A stretch of DNA of 9,154 nt. It comes from an uncultured Bacilli bacterium. Its GTDB lineage: Bacteria; Bacillota_I; Bacilli_A; RF39; UBA660. Below, in pieces: positions 1 to 6,316 of the stretch. The stretch covers positions 1 to 9,154 of the forward strand of contig CAKPAK010000057.1 of assembly GCA_934132915.1 (NCBI GenBank). The letters are read 5' to 3'. The position numbers and the translations under genes were made by a program. The notes beneath the pieces are model-generated. The model was not told the DNA's origin. It made no database searches and was given only the letters and a program-made list of their open reading frames with translations. The stretch's first letter is position 1. The number at the start of each line of letters is the position of its first letter.

Positions 1-31
1 GGACAAGGTTAACATACGACCGTGTTGGTCG

Positions 32-170
32 GAAGTTATAACTTCGTCGCATATTGCTACAAGGTTAAAAAATAGCAAATTAACTGTAATCTGATTTTCT
101 GTAAGTAAAATTATAACTTGCGTTCAACTTGGGCACAAGTTAAAACTTCTACCCAAGATGGGTAGAAGTT
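32..170. repeat. Cluster of AACTT/AAGTT direct and inverted repeats
   Basis: A 14-bp perfect palindrome GAAGTTATAACTTC lies at 32-45. Further right are AACTTG at 115-120, AACTTG at 126-131, CAAGTT at 136-141, AACTTC at 144-149 and GAAGTT at 165-170. The first four start about 8-11 bases apart, roughly one helical turn. ACAAGGTTAA also occurs twice, at 3-12 and 59-68. Such arrays are typical of binding sites for recombinases, excisionases, relaxases or repressors, but the protein is not identifiable here. The stretch has no gene of its own. Confidence 0.5.
144..170 (-). terminator. Hairpin downstream of the membrane-protein gene, possible terminator
   Basis: AACTTCTACCC (144-154) and GGGTAGAAGTT (160-170) form a perfect 11-bp stem with a 5-base loop, AAGAT. 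On the minus strand the stem is followed by TTTA rather than a long U-tract, so it would be a weak intrinsic terminator for the gene ending at 190. It also belongs to the AACTT/AAGTT cluster and may instead be a protein-binding site. Confidence 0.4.
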
Positions 171-189
171 GAATATTATATAGTTATAC

Positions 190-861
190 TTATTGCTTTT
201 TTGATAGCTGATTTTTATACTTATCAAAATTTAAATATATATATGATAAATCATCACTTAAGTTTGAACGAATTGTTTTCTTTGAAATAAATAAATTGTT
301 TATGAATATCTTAAAAATAATTATGGGTATTAAAAATCCAATTATAATTCCTAAAGTTGAACTCAATATAACTGATATTTTGGCTGTATCTATTGTCTGA
401 GTTTTAGTATTATATGCAATTTCAATAAAAGATGATAATGTTAATGCGATAGAAATAATCCATCCTAAATAATCAGATTCTATTTTAATAGGTTTTTCAC
501 TATTATAATAATCAATAGCTAATTTCAAATCATTTTTTGTCTTGAAATTGTATTGTTTTAATAATGGTATAATTTTATTAAAATTTTGCTTTTCAATTTC
601 GTTGTTATAAATCTTTAACTTTTCTATAAAATTGGTTTTATTTTTTATATTAACATTTTTCATAGTTTTCTTGTAATTTATTATAAAGTATCCTATAACA
701 AAAATTAAAAGTAAGATATAAATAAAATATGGCTTAATATTATCAGAAATTTGTAATAACGAAGAACTTAAAATTAATAAAATTGATGTAATCCAATAAA
801 ATTTATTGAATTTAGTTTCTCTTAAATTCTTTTTGTAATTCTTTTCTATAGTTTTAAACAT
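190..861 (-). CDS. Hypothetical four-helix membrane protein
   Basis: I do not recognise the family. The 223-residue protein has two pairs of hydrophobic segments: about residues 21-38 with 44-62, and 131-151 with 161-191. They are separated by a charged, Lys/Asn-rich stretch (about 63-130) that is probably cytoplasmic and partly helical. The C-terminal 30 residues are also polar. It has no signal peptidase site and no recognisable catalytic motif. The start at 861 is supported by an AACCTCCT complement (AGGAGGTT, 867-874) seven bases upstream and a TATAAT box at 886-891. It is divergent from the AbiEi-type cluster and shares a roughly 150-base control region with it, so it may be part of the same accessory module. 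A membrane effector of a defence system is possible, but nothing in the protein itself proves this. Confidence 0.8.
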   Translation of the reverse strand: MFKTIEKNYKKNLRETKFNKFYWITSILLILSSSLLQISDNIKPYFIYILLLIFVIGYFIINYKKTMKNVNIKNKTNFIEKLKIYNNEIEKQNFNKIIPLLKQYNFKTKNDLKLAIDYYNSEKPIKIESDYLGWIISIALTLSSFIEIAYNTKTQTIDTAKISVILSSTLGIIIGFLIPIIIFKIFINNLFISKKTIRSNLSDDLSYIYLNFDKYKNQLSKKQ

Positions 862-885
862 ACTAGAACCTCCTAAATGCTTTCT

Positions 886-893
886 ATTATACC
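886..893 (-). promoter_or_regulatory. Extended -10 promoter of the membrane-protein gene
   Basis: The minus strand reads TGGTATAAT, a consensus -10 with the TGn extension, about 25 bases before the start codon at 861. No good -35 box is present at 17 bp, which fits an extended -10 promoter. Confidence 0.55.
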
Positions 894-952
894 ATAAATT
901 GTTAAATGCAAAGTCAGCAAAACTAATAAAAAAATAAAAGTAGTTATATTGT

Positions 953-980
953 TTGACAAAATCACTGAATGTGATATAAT
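953..980 (+). promoter_or_regulatory. Promoter of the AbiEi-type cluster with an internal operator-like inverted repeat
   Basis: TTGACA (953-958), a 16-bp spacer and TATAAT (975-980) with a TGn extension (972-974) make a near-perfect sigma-A promoter. The spacer holds an inverted repeat: ATCAC (961-965), five bases TGAAT, GTGAT (971-975), overlapping the first base of the -10 box. A protein bound there would block RNA polymerase. AbiEi antitoxins are known to bind inverted repeats in their own promoters, so autorepression by the first gene of the cluster is a reasonable inference. Confidence 0.7.
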
Positions 981-1009
981 TTCAGTAGAAAAGTCAAAAG
1001 AGGTATAGT

Positions 1010-1636
1010 ATGGAAAAATTAACTATAAAAGAATTTCAAGATAAAAGTAATATCGAAATTATTGAAGAACTTATGAAAAAAAATAATGGATATATTACTT
1101 CAAAGGAATTAGATATGTTTGATATACACAGGATGTATCTTTCAATTATGCAAGAAAAAGAACTTATAAAAAAAGTAGCAACCGGTATTTATATTGATAC
1201 TAATAAAATTGAAGATAATTATTATGTCTTTGGTTTAAGTATGCCTAATATAATATATTCTCATATGACTGCTTTATATTTTCATGGTCTATCTATAGAG
1301 GCTTCAACTGATGTATATGATATAACAGTAAAACGAAGTTATAATAGTGTTCATTTAAAAAAACATAATGTGTTTTATGTTGATAATGATATTTATGAAC
1401 TAGGACTTGTTGAAGTAGAAACACCTATAGGTAATAAAGTTACAGCATATGACGTCGAAAGATGTATATGTGATATTATTAGATCTAAAAATAGAATGGA
1501 TTCTGAACATATTAAACATAGTATAAGAGAGTATATAAAAAGAAAGGATAAGGATCTTGTTAAACTATCTTCATATGCTGAAAAAATGGGTATTAAAGAT
1601 AGTGTAATGAGTTATGTAGATATGATGTATGATTAG
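1010..1636 (+). CDS. AbiEi-type antitoxin / winged-helix transcriptional regulator
   Basis: The protein resembles type IV toxin-antitoxin AbiEi-family antitoxins: about 200 residues, an N-terminal winged helix (about residues 14-64, with the GYITSKEL recognition-type helix and the VATGIYID wing) and a C-terminal region with the family-like YSHMTALYFHGLS stretch (83-95). In the AbiE system of streptococci, AbiEi represses its own promoter and neutralises the nucleotidyltransferase toxin AbiEii. The start at 1010 has AGAGGT at 999-1004, five bases upstream, and a strong promoter at 953-980 with an operator-like repeat. No full AbiEii follows. Only a short remnant sits where the toxin should start, and the next real gene is Bro-N/DinD-like. 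It may therefore be a solitary regulator that now controls the downstream genes. The family call is firm; the present role is inferred. Confidence 0.85.
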   Translation: MEKLTIKEFQDKSNIEIIEELMKKNNGYITSKELDMFDIHRMYLSIMQEKELIKKVATGIYIDTNKIEDNYYVFGLSMPNIIYSHMTALYFHGLSIEASTDVYDITVKRSYNSVHLKKHNVFYVDNDIYELGLVEVETPIGNKVTAYDVERCICDIIRSKNRMDSEHIKHSIREYIKRKDKDLVKLSSYAEKMGIKDSVMSYVDMMYD

Positions 1637-1714
1637 TATAGGTTTAAAGCATAAAGATTTATTTAATAAAATTTTGAAGATATAATTGATTTATCTGAAT
1701 TTGAAATAGAGTAG
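1629..1714 (+). pseudogene. Possible remnant of the 5' end of an AbiEii toxin gene
   Basis: An ATG at 1629 overlaps the AbiEi stop codon, as expected for a translationally coupled toxin gene. It reads MISIGLKHKDLFNKILKI and then stops at 1683-1685. In another frame, from 1679, the sequence continues DIIDLSEFEIE to a stop at 1712-1714. Adding one base near 1678 would join both parts into a single peptide of about 28 residues, whose pattern resembles the start of AbiEii-type nucleotidyltransferases before their E-K-D-Y motif. This is a weak, short match. It could equally be chance or a very small ORF. Confidence 0.3.
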
Positions 1715-1724
1715 GAGGTAACTT

Positions 1725-2576
1725 ATGAATCAAGATAAAATGCATTTAGTAAATAAAATATTTAAAAATGAAACTATTAGAACTGTATGGGATAAAGAAG
1801 ATGAAAAATATTATATTAGTGTTGTTGATATAGTAGGAGTTGTATCTGAAAGTGATAATCCAAGAAATTATTGGAAAGTATTAAAACATAGACTAAAACA
1901 AGAAGGAAATGAGTCGGTTACAAATTGTAACCAACTTAAATTAAAAGCTTCTGATGGTAAATATTATAATACTGATGTTGTTGATATTGAAGGGATGTTT
2001 AGAATTATTGAATCAATTCCTAGTAAGAATGCAGAACCAATTAAACAATGGCTAGCAAAATTGGGTAGTGAGAGAATAGATGAGACATTTGATCCATCGC
2101 TAGCAGGACAAAGAGCGATCGACTTATATAGATCCAAAGGTTTTGATGAAAAATGGATTGCTAAAAGGATTAAGGGTATTCAAGATAGAAAACAACTTAC
2201 TGATGTATGGAAAGATGGCGGAATAACCGAATCAAAAGAATATGCAATTCTAACAAATGAAATTTATAAAGAATGGTCTGGAATGACTGCAAAACAATAT
2301 AAATCATTTAAAGGTCTTAGAAAAGAATCATTAAGAGATAATATGACAGATGTTGAAGTAGCATTAGCTGATTTAGGAGAAATTGCAACAAAAGAAATAG
2401 CTAAAAAGAAAAATCCAAAAGGCTTAAATGAAAATATTGAAGTAGCAAGACGTGGTGGTAAAATTGCTGGTAATGCCAGAGAAGACTTAGAAAAAGAAAT
2501 TGGTGAAAGTGTAGTTACTAGTAATAATGCGCTAAACTACGAATATGTAGATGAAAAAGAAATTGAAATGAAATAA
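1725..2576 (+). CDS. Bro-N domain / DinD-like protein
   Basis: The 283-residue protein starts with a Bro-N (BRO family, prophage antirepressor) domain at about residues 14-115. Characteristic stretches are IRTVWDKEDEKYYISVVDIV, the NYWKVLKHRLKQEG helix and the DVVDIEGMFRIIESIPS segment. The C-terminal half (about 122-275), with SLAGQRAIDLY, ATKEIAKKKNPKGLNEN and GGKIAGNAREDLE, resembles the DinD family. Escherichia coli DinD is an SOS-induced protein of similar size that inhibits RecA filament activity. Bro-N proteins bind nucleic acid and are common in phages and mobile elements. AGGAGGT at 1714-1720 supports the start at 1725. It lies 88 bases after the AbiEi gene and 32 bases before the HEPN-like gene, on the same strand, so one transcript is likely. 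It could sense phage or DNA damage, or regulate the cluster. The domains are clear; the role is inferred. Confidence 0.88.
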   Translation: MNQDKMHLVNKIFKNETIRTVWDKEDEKYYISVVDIVGVVSESDNPRNYWKVLKHRLKQEGNESVTNCNQLKLKASDGKYYNTDVVDIEGMFRIIESIPSKNAEPIKQWLAKLGSERIDETFDPSLAGQRAIDLYRSKGFDEKWIAKRIKGIQDRKQLTDVWKDGGITESKEYAILTNEIYKEWSGMTAKQYKSFKGLRKESLRDNMTDVEVALADLGEIATKEIAKKKNPKGLNENIEVARRGGKIAGNAREDLEKEIGESVVTSNNALNYEYVDEKEIEMK

Positions 2577-2608
2577 AGTTATATTTTAATTATTATGGAG
2601 TAAGTAGT

Positions 2609-3973
2609 ATGGAAAATAAAATAATAAGTAATAAAGCACAATGTAAAAAATGTAAAGATATTATTGAGTCAAAAGATACTAATGATTTAAAAAGATGTAC
2701 TTGTGGCAGCATAGCAGTAGATGGTGGTCTAGAATATATTAAAAGAATAGGGAATCCAGATGATGTTATAGAGTTATCTGAATATGAGAAAGAAAATTCC
2801 AATCACTTATTATCTAGCCCTTTGAATTCAAATGTTATAAAAAATGATTTTCCTATAGTTAAAATTCCTTCACCATTATCCATATCCAATAGTTTTAGTA
2901 AAAATTTATTACCAGCAATAAAAATAAATAATTATTTTTGTGATTTAATTAATACTAATTTATCTTCTCCACTTCAAAAGTTTTCAGAATCAATTTTAGA
3001 AAGTATAAAGCCTAGCTATTTTGATTTTAACCATAGATTAGTAGAAACAATGAAACCAATTATTTCTATGCAAAACGAACTGATTTCTAGCATAGTAAAA
3101 CAAATGAATCCAATGCAAGAAATTGCAAAAAAACTTTCAGAAGCTTTAAAACCGATTACATCACAAGTAATTGATAGTTTACCTAAAATGACATCATATT
3201 TTGATGAATTATCAAAGAGTTTGGAAAAAGCGAGGGAAAATCCAGATAGTTTGCTAAATTGGATAGAATATTCAGAAAAGTTAAGTGAATATATTTGGAC
3301 TATCCCTTATGACATTTCTTCTGACGAATTAAAAAGCCTGACAACCATAGTCAATTCAGAAAAAGAATTTGATAAATATATGTTAAAGTATTTTGATAAA
3401 GCAAAACTTGAAAAATTGTTTAATGAATTATTATTCAAAATTCCATATAGACATAAAACAATATTAAAACAAATAAAAAATTCGTTTTATCAGAGAGATT
3501 ATGCGTTGGCTAATACAGGAATATTATCAGTAATAGATGAATTATGCTCGCAATTTTTATCAGATAAGGGTTGCTTAAAAAGAAAAGATATAATGCTACC
3601 TATAGTAGAAATAATTGATAATACATCGGATGACAATTTTGAAGTAATTCCGATCTTAGTGCTAAATGATAATATTAATGTAATATATGAAACTGTTGAT
3701 TTTAATAAAAGAATTAGAATTAAAACAAATAAAAAAGTTAGAAGAAATCCTAGTCAACATGGGCAATATTTTTCGAATAGAAAGATAGATACAATAATGT
3801 TATTGAATACTGTTTATTACTTACTAATAGTTATGGATACATATAAACAATATGTAGGAAAGATTATTTATGTAAAAAAATCTGTTGAGCTTAGTTTTGC
3901 GAATACCACATATAGCAATGAGATAAAAAGATTTTATATTAGAAAAAAATATGTAAGAAAAAATAGAAAATAG
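2609..3973 (+). CDS. Zinc-ribbon protein with HEPN-like C-terminal motif, putative abortive-infection effector
   Basis: This 454-residue protein has three parts. Residues 1-57 form a zinc-ribbon-like module with Cys12-x2-Cys15 and Cys30-x-Cys32, followed by SIAVDGGLEYIKRIGNPDD, a pattern I associate with the DUF7695 family. Residues 115-215 form an amphipathic, probably coiled-coil, stretch with recurring K/N-P steps at 134-135, 149-150, 167-168 and 181-182. The C-terminal domain (about 270-454) is helical and carries Arg379-Asn380-x3-His384 (in RRNPSQHG), which fits the R-[N/D/H]-x3-H signature of HEPN ribonucleases used by toxins and Abi proteins. GGAG at 2597-2600, eight bases before the ATG, supports the start. 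It is the last gene of the cluster and ends next to the island boundary. I infer an RNA-cutting effector. Confidence is good for the ribbon and moderate for HEPN. Confidence 0.75.
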   Translation: MENKIISNKAQCKKCKDIIESKDTNDLKRCTCGSIAVDGGLEYIKRIGNPDDVIELSEYEKENSNHLLSSPLNSNVIKNDFPIVKIPSPLSISNSFSKNLLPAIKINNYFCDLINTNLSSPLQKFSESILESIKPSYFDFNHRLVETMKPIISMQNELISSIVKQMNPMQEIAKKLSEALKPITSQVIDSLPKMTSYFDELSKSLEKARENPDSLLNWIEYSEKLSEYIWTIPYDISSDELKSLTTIVNSEKEFDKYMLKYFDKAKLEKLFNELLFKIPYRHKTILKQIKNSFYQRDYALANTGILSVIDELCSQFLSDKGCLKRKDIMLPIVEIIDNTSDDNFEVIPILVLNDNINVIYETVDFNKRIRIKTNKKVRRNPSQHGQYFSNRKIDTIMLLNTVYYLLIVMDTYKQYVGKIIYVKKSVELSFANTTYSNEIKRFYIRKKYVRKNRK

Positions 3974-3987
3974 TTACACAATGACTA

Positions 3988-4947
3988 TCACCAGGTGGTA
4001 CCGGTGCTGAAGTAATTTACGCCCTTCGAAACTCAGCCACTCTCCCAGACTCCATCCTCAAAAATCTATTGCTAGCAGGCCAAACCACCCGCCGAACCTA
4101 CCAAAGAACGCTTCCCTCCAATCCCAACAAGGACTACTATTTTATCCATCGTAACACGGGTACAACGCAACCACTTATCGTCGAATACGGTTTCATTGAT
4201 GATACGCCTTCCAACAATCAATTTCTAAACAATAACTATAAAGAATTAGCAGAAGCTGTAATCAAATCCATTTTAGAATATAAAAACATTCCTTATATCC
4301 CACCACAAAATAATTCTACCCAAACCATCACCATAAAAAAAGGGGACACCTTATACTCAATAGCCCAAAAATATAACACAACAGTAGATGTTATAAAAAA
4401 ACAAAATCAACTAACCAGCAATAATTTAACCATTGGCCAAAACCTCACAATTCCATCCCAATCAACATCTAACATCACTTATACCGTCAAGCCGGGCGAC
4501 ACGCTTTATAGAATAGCTTCACAAAATAATACCACCATAGACATTCTAAAACAACTAAATAACCTAGCTAATGACATCTTAACCATCGGTCAAACCATAA
4601 AACTCCCACCAACAGAACTCATTCAAGTCCCAACGACCACCGCAACCTACACCGTCAAAAAAGGTGATACCCTATATTCCATCGCCAAAAACTATAATAC
4701 CACAACAGAAAAAATCAAGTCTCTAAATAATCTAAACACAAATAACTTAACCATCGGTCAACAATTAAAAATACCATCTACAACAACCATTACCAAGCCA
4801 ACCACTACCACAACTTATATCGTCAAGCCAGGCGACAACCTATACTCTTTAGCCAGAGAATTCAACACCACCGTAAATAATCTAAAAACACTAAACAACC
4901 TAACCACTAACAACCTCACCATCGGCCAAACCATCCTTATCAATTAA
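3988..4947 (+). pseudogene. 5'-truncated N-acetylmuramoyl-L-alanine amidase with four LysM repeats
   Basis: The frame is open from 3985 (after a TGA at 3982-3984) to the TAA at 4945-4947, about 319 residues, with no ATG at its head. A TTG at 4069 is internal to the domain. Positions 3988-4300 encode the end of an Amidase_3 domain: GTGAEVIYALRN, the TYQRTLP stretch and LIVEYGFIDD, whose Glu matches the conserved glutamate of this family. The N-terminal half, with the zinc-binding His/Glu/His residues, is absent, so this fragment alone cannot be an active amidase. Four LysM repeats for peptidoglycan binding follow at about 4324-4455, 4477-4608, 4645-4776 and 4813-4944, joined by Thr/Pro-rich linkers. 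The DNA is C-rich on this strand, unlike the island to its left. The missing half probably lies beyond the left edge of the window, separated by the inserted element. Confidence 0.85.
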
Positions 4948-4950
4948 AAA

Positions 4951-5008
4951 AATATTTGCAATAAATGATAATATTTACAATAAACAATAACATTTGCAAA
5001 TAAAAGAT
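4951..5008 (+). repeat. Three degenerate 19-20 bp tandem repeats
   Basis: Units AATATTTGCAATAAATGAT (4951-4969), AATATTTACAATAAACAAT (4970-4988) and a 20-base variant (4989-5008) follow directly after the amidase stop. No stem or coding sense is visible. It may be slippage-derived or an AT-rich protein-binding patch. Confidence 0.6.
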
Positions 5009-5047
5009 AAAATCATAAAAAGAAATCACTCATCCTTAAAATGAACT

Positions 5048-5082
5048 AAAATCACATTCGAAAATTAAGATGTGATTTTTTT
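5048..5082 (+). terminator. Rho-independent terminator after the amidase gene
   Basis: AAAATCACAT (5048-5057) pairs with ATGTGATTTT (5070-5079) around a 12-base loop and runs into a T-tract to 5082. The 380-base gap 4948-5327 holds only this terminator, the tandem repeats before it and the promoter at 5262-5290. I see no gene in it. Confidence 0.8.
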
Positions 5083-5261
5083 CGGCTTTTTTTCATTATA
5101 TTTATCCAAAACAGTAAAAATTGCTCCTTCTTAAAATTTAAACCAAATATTCAAATCCACCATAAACGATTATTTTAAGCTTCTTCTTCAAAATCTAGAG
5201 AAAAAATAATCCCATCAACCAACAACTTCCAAACATTTCCTATTTTTATTCTTTGTTCATA

Positions 5262-5290
5262 TTGAAAAAATACTGAATTTTTGCTATGAT
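5262..5290 (+). promoter_or_regulatory. Sigma-A promoter of the TasA-like gene
   Basis: TTGAAA (5262-5267), a 17-bp spacer and TATGAT (5285-5290) with a TGC extension (5282-5284) lie just before the TasA-like gene. Because the -10 box covers an ATG at 5286, that codon cannot be the start used from this promoter. Confidence 0.75.
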
Positions 5291-5327
5291 TAGAACAGAA
5301 ATAAAACATAGGAAGGAGATTATCCCT

Positions 5328-5861
5328 ATGAAAAAAGAAAATCTAAAATCCATCATCATCGTAGGTCTTGTAGTAATATTTTCTCTCTCGGCCACATACG
5401 CATATATGAGCTTATCCGCAAATCAAAATAACGCAACTGGAACTGGGGGATGTTTTAATGTAAGTTATACAGGCCAGAACATCACGAGCGCATCTCTAAA
5501 AAGTAGCAAAACTTATTCGGAAGGTGCTACTACAACAGTAACATTATCTAAAGATACCAGTTGCAAAATATATACAGAGTCCCAAATTTATCTCTATACT
5601 CAATCAACAACAACCGCCCCAATCAGTAATGGATCTTTCAAATATAGAGTAGAAAAAGCAGGAACTAAAGTATCAGAAGGGGCAATAACAAAAACAGGAG
5701 CAGATACCTTACTAGCGACCGTTCCTTTAACAGATACCAAAACAGAATACAAAATTTATCTTTGGATAGATTCCACAACTTCTCTAGGAACTTACAATGA
5801 TACTTCTTATTCAGGATACGTCTATGCCAAATCCACTCAAACTTCCACGGTTGTTAAATAA
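5328..5861 (+). CDS. TasA/camelysin-like exported surface protein
   Basis: The 177-residue protein has a Lys-rich N-terminus, a hydrophobic signal/anchor (about residues 7-26, ending in SATYAYM) and an Asn/Gly/Thr/Ser-rich secreted part. The mature region has two cysteines (about residues 43 and 85) that could form a disulphide, and a beta-rich C-terminal part around YKIYLWIDSTTSLGTY. This layout fits TasA/camelysin-type proteins that form extracellular fibres in Bacilli. The ATG at 5328 is chosen because GGAAGGAGA lies at 5311-5319 and because an in-frame ATG at 5286 falls inside the -10 box. It has its own promoter and terminator, so it is monocistronic. No SipW-type signal peptidase or second matrix gene is adjacent. 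Family assignment rests on general pattern, so it is moderate. Confidence 0.75.
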   Translation: MKKENLKSIIIVGLVVIFSLSATYAYMSLSANQNNATGTGGCFNVSYTGQNITSASLKSSKTYSEGATTTVTLSKDTSCKIYTESQIYLYTQSTTTAPISNGSFKYRVEKAGTKVSEGAITKTGADTLLATVPLTDTKTEYKIYLWIDSTTSLGTYNDTSYSGYVYAKSTQTSTVVK

Positions 5862-5882
5862 CTTAAAATACATAATCTAAAT

Positions 5883-5935
5883 AAGGGGGAAATATTTTAA
5901 TCAATTTATTTACCTCTCATATTTCCCCCTTTTTA
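5883..5935 (+). terminator. Strong rho-independent terminator after the TasA-like gene
   Basis: AAGGGGGAAATAT (5883-5895) pairs perfectly with ATATTTCCCCCTT (5919-5931) around a 23-base loop, then T-tract. The 13-bp stem with five G-C pairs begins 21 bases after the stop codon. Confidence 0.9.
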
Positions 5936-6316
5936 ATTCTAATTTTTCATGAACTAAATTTATAAAAAAGATTCAAACGGACAAACAACTATCATTCAAA
6001 TCTATAGTTACTTGATTAAAAATCCGAGAAAATAAAAGCTCTTTTCAAATTTGAACCTTTATCTTAACTTAAACGCCCATCTATTCTTTAGAGGCGTTTT
6101 TTTCTTTATTTTATTTTTTATTTGTCTTATTTTTTTCTTTCATCATTTTTATTTACATTATTTAGACGATTCCTTTTTATACACCACTATTTTATTCTTT
6201 CTTTTTTTATTATTAGCTTCATTTTATCTTATTTTTTATCACGATTTCTATATCACTTCTGTAAAAACTCCTTCCACCAACAATCTCCAATAATCTCCAA
6301 ATTCTCCCCCCTCATC
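5936..6316. other. Gene-free, T-rich intergenic region
   Basis: I see no credible gene in this 380-base gap. Open frames in it (for example 6051-6293 and 6122-6430) are low-complexity Phe/Leu/Ile strings without a ribosome binding site. It holds a 12-bp palindrome TTCAAATTTGAA at 6044-6055, an orphan terminator at 6071-6106, a strongly T-rich tract from about 6100 to 6250, and a short direct repeat of AATCTCCAA near 6281-6299. Confidence 0.7.
6071..6106 (+). terminator. Orphan rho-independent terminator
   Basis: AAACGCC (6071-6077) pairs with GGCGTTT (6093-6099). An inner TCT/AGA pairing extends the stem past a small bulge, and a T-tract follows. It points rightward, but the nearest plus-strand gene upstream already has its own terminator at 5883-5935. 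It is either a backup or the end of an unannotated small RNA. Confidence 0.7.

Larger units (their letters stand above)
1..3985. mobile_element. Putative right part of a mobile element or defence island inserted in an amidase gene
   Basis: This stretch is very AT-rich and holds non-core genes: a membrane protein, AbiEi, Bro-N/DinD-like and zinc-ribbon/HEPN-like proteins. It stops within about 15 bases of the last stop codon, where a C-rich amidase frame begins without a start codon. That abrupt change in content and base use is seen directly. That it marks the right end of an inserted element is inference. No integrase, relaxase or transposase is visible, and the left end is not identified in the window, so the class of element (ICE, prophage remnant, island) is open. 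The 1-189 region has repeats that could be recombinase or transfer sites. An assembly chimera is the main alternative. Confidence 0.45.

Noticed and set aside
38..47. ATAACTTCGT matches the first ten bases of a loxP arm
   Set aside because: There is no matching inverted second arm or 8-bp spacer. The match is explained by the local GAAGTTATAACTTC palindrome.
2593..2802. Minus-strand open frame opposite the HEPN-like gene
   Set aside because: It lies wholly inside a well-supported gene, has no ribosome binding site, and is compositionally a shadow.
4069..4071. TTG as the start of a LysM protein
   Set aside because: Amidase-domain sequence continues in frame upstream to 3988 and there is no ribosome binding site, so it is internal to a truncated gene.
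5286..5288. ATG at 5286 as the start of the TasA-like gene
   Set aside because: It lies inside the TATGAT -10 box. The ATG at 5328 has a proper ribosome binding site and places the signal segment at the N-terminus.
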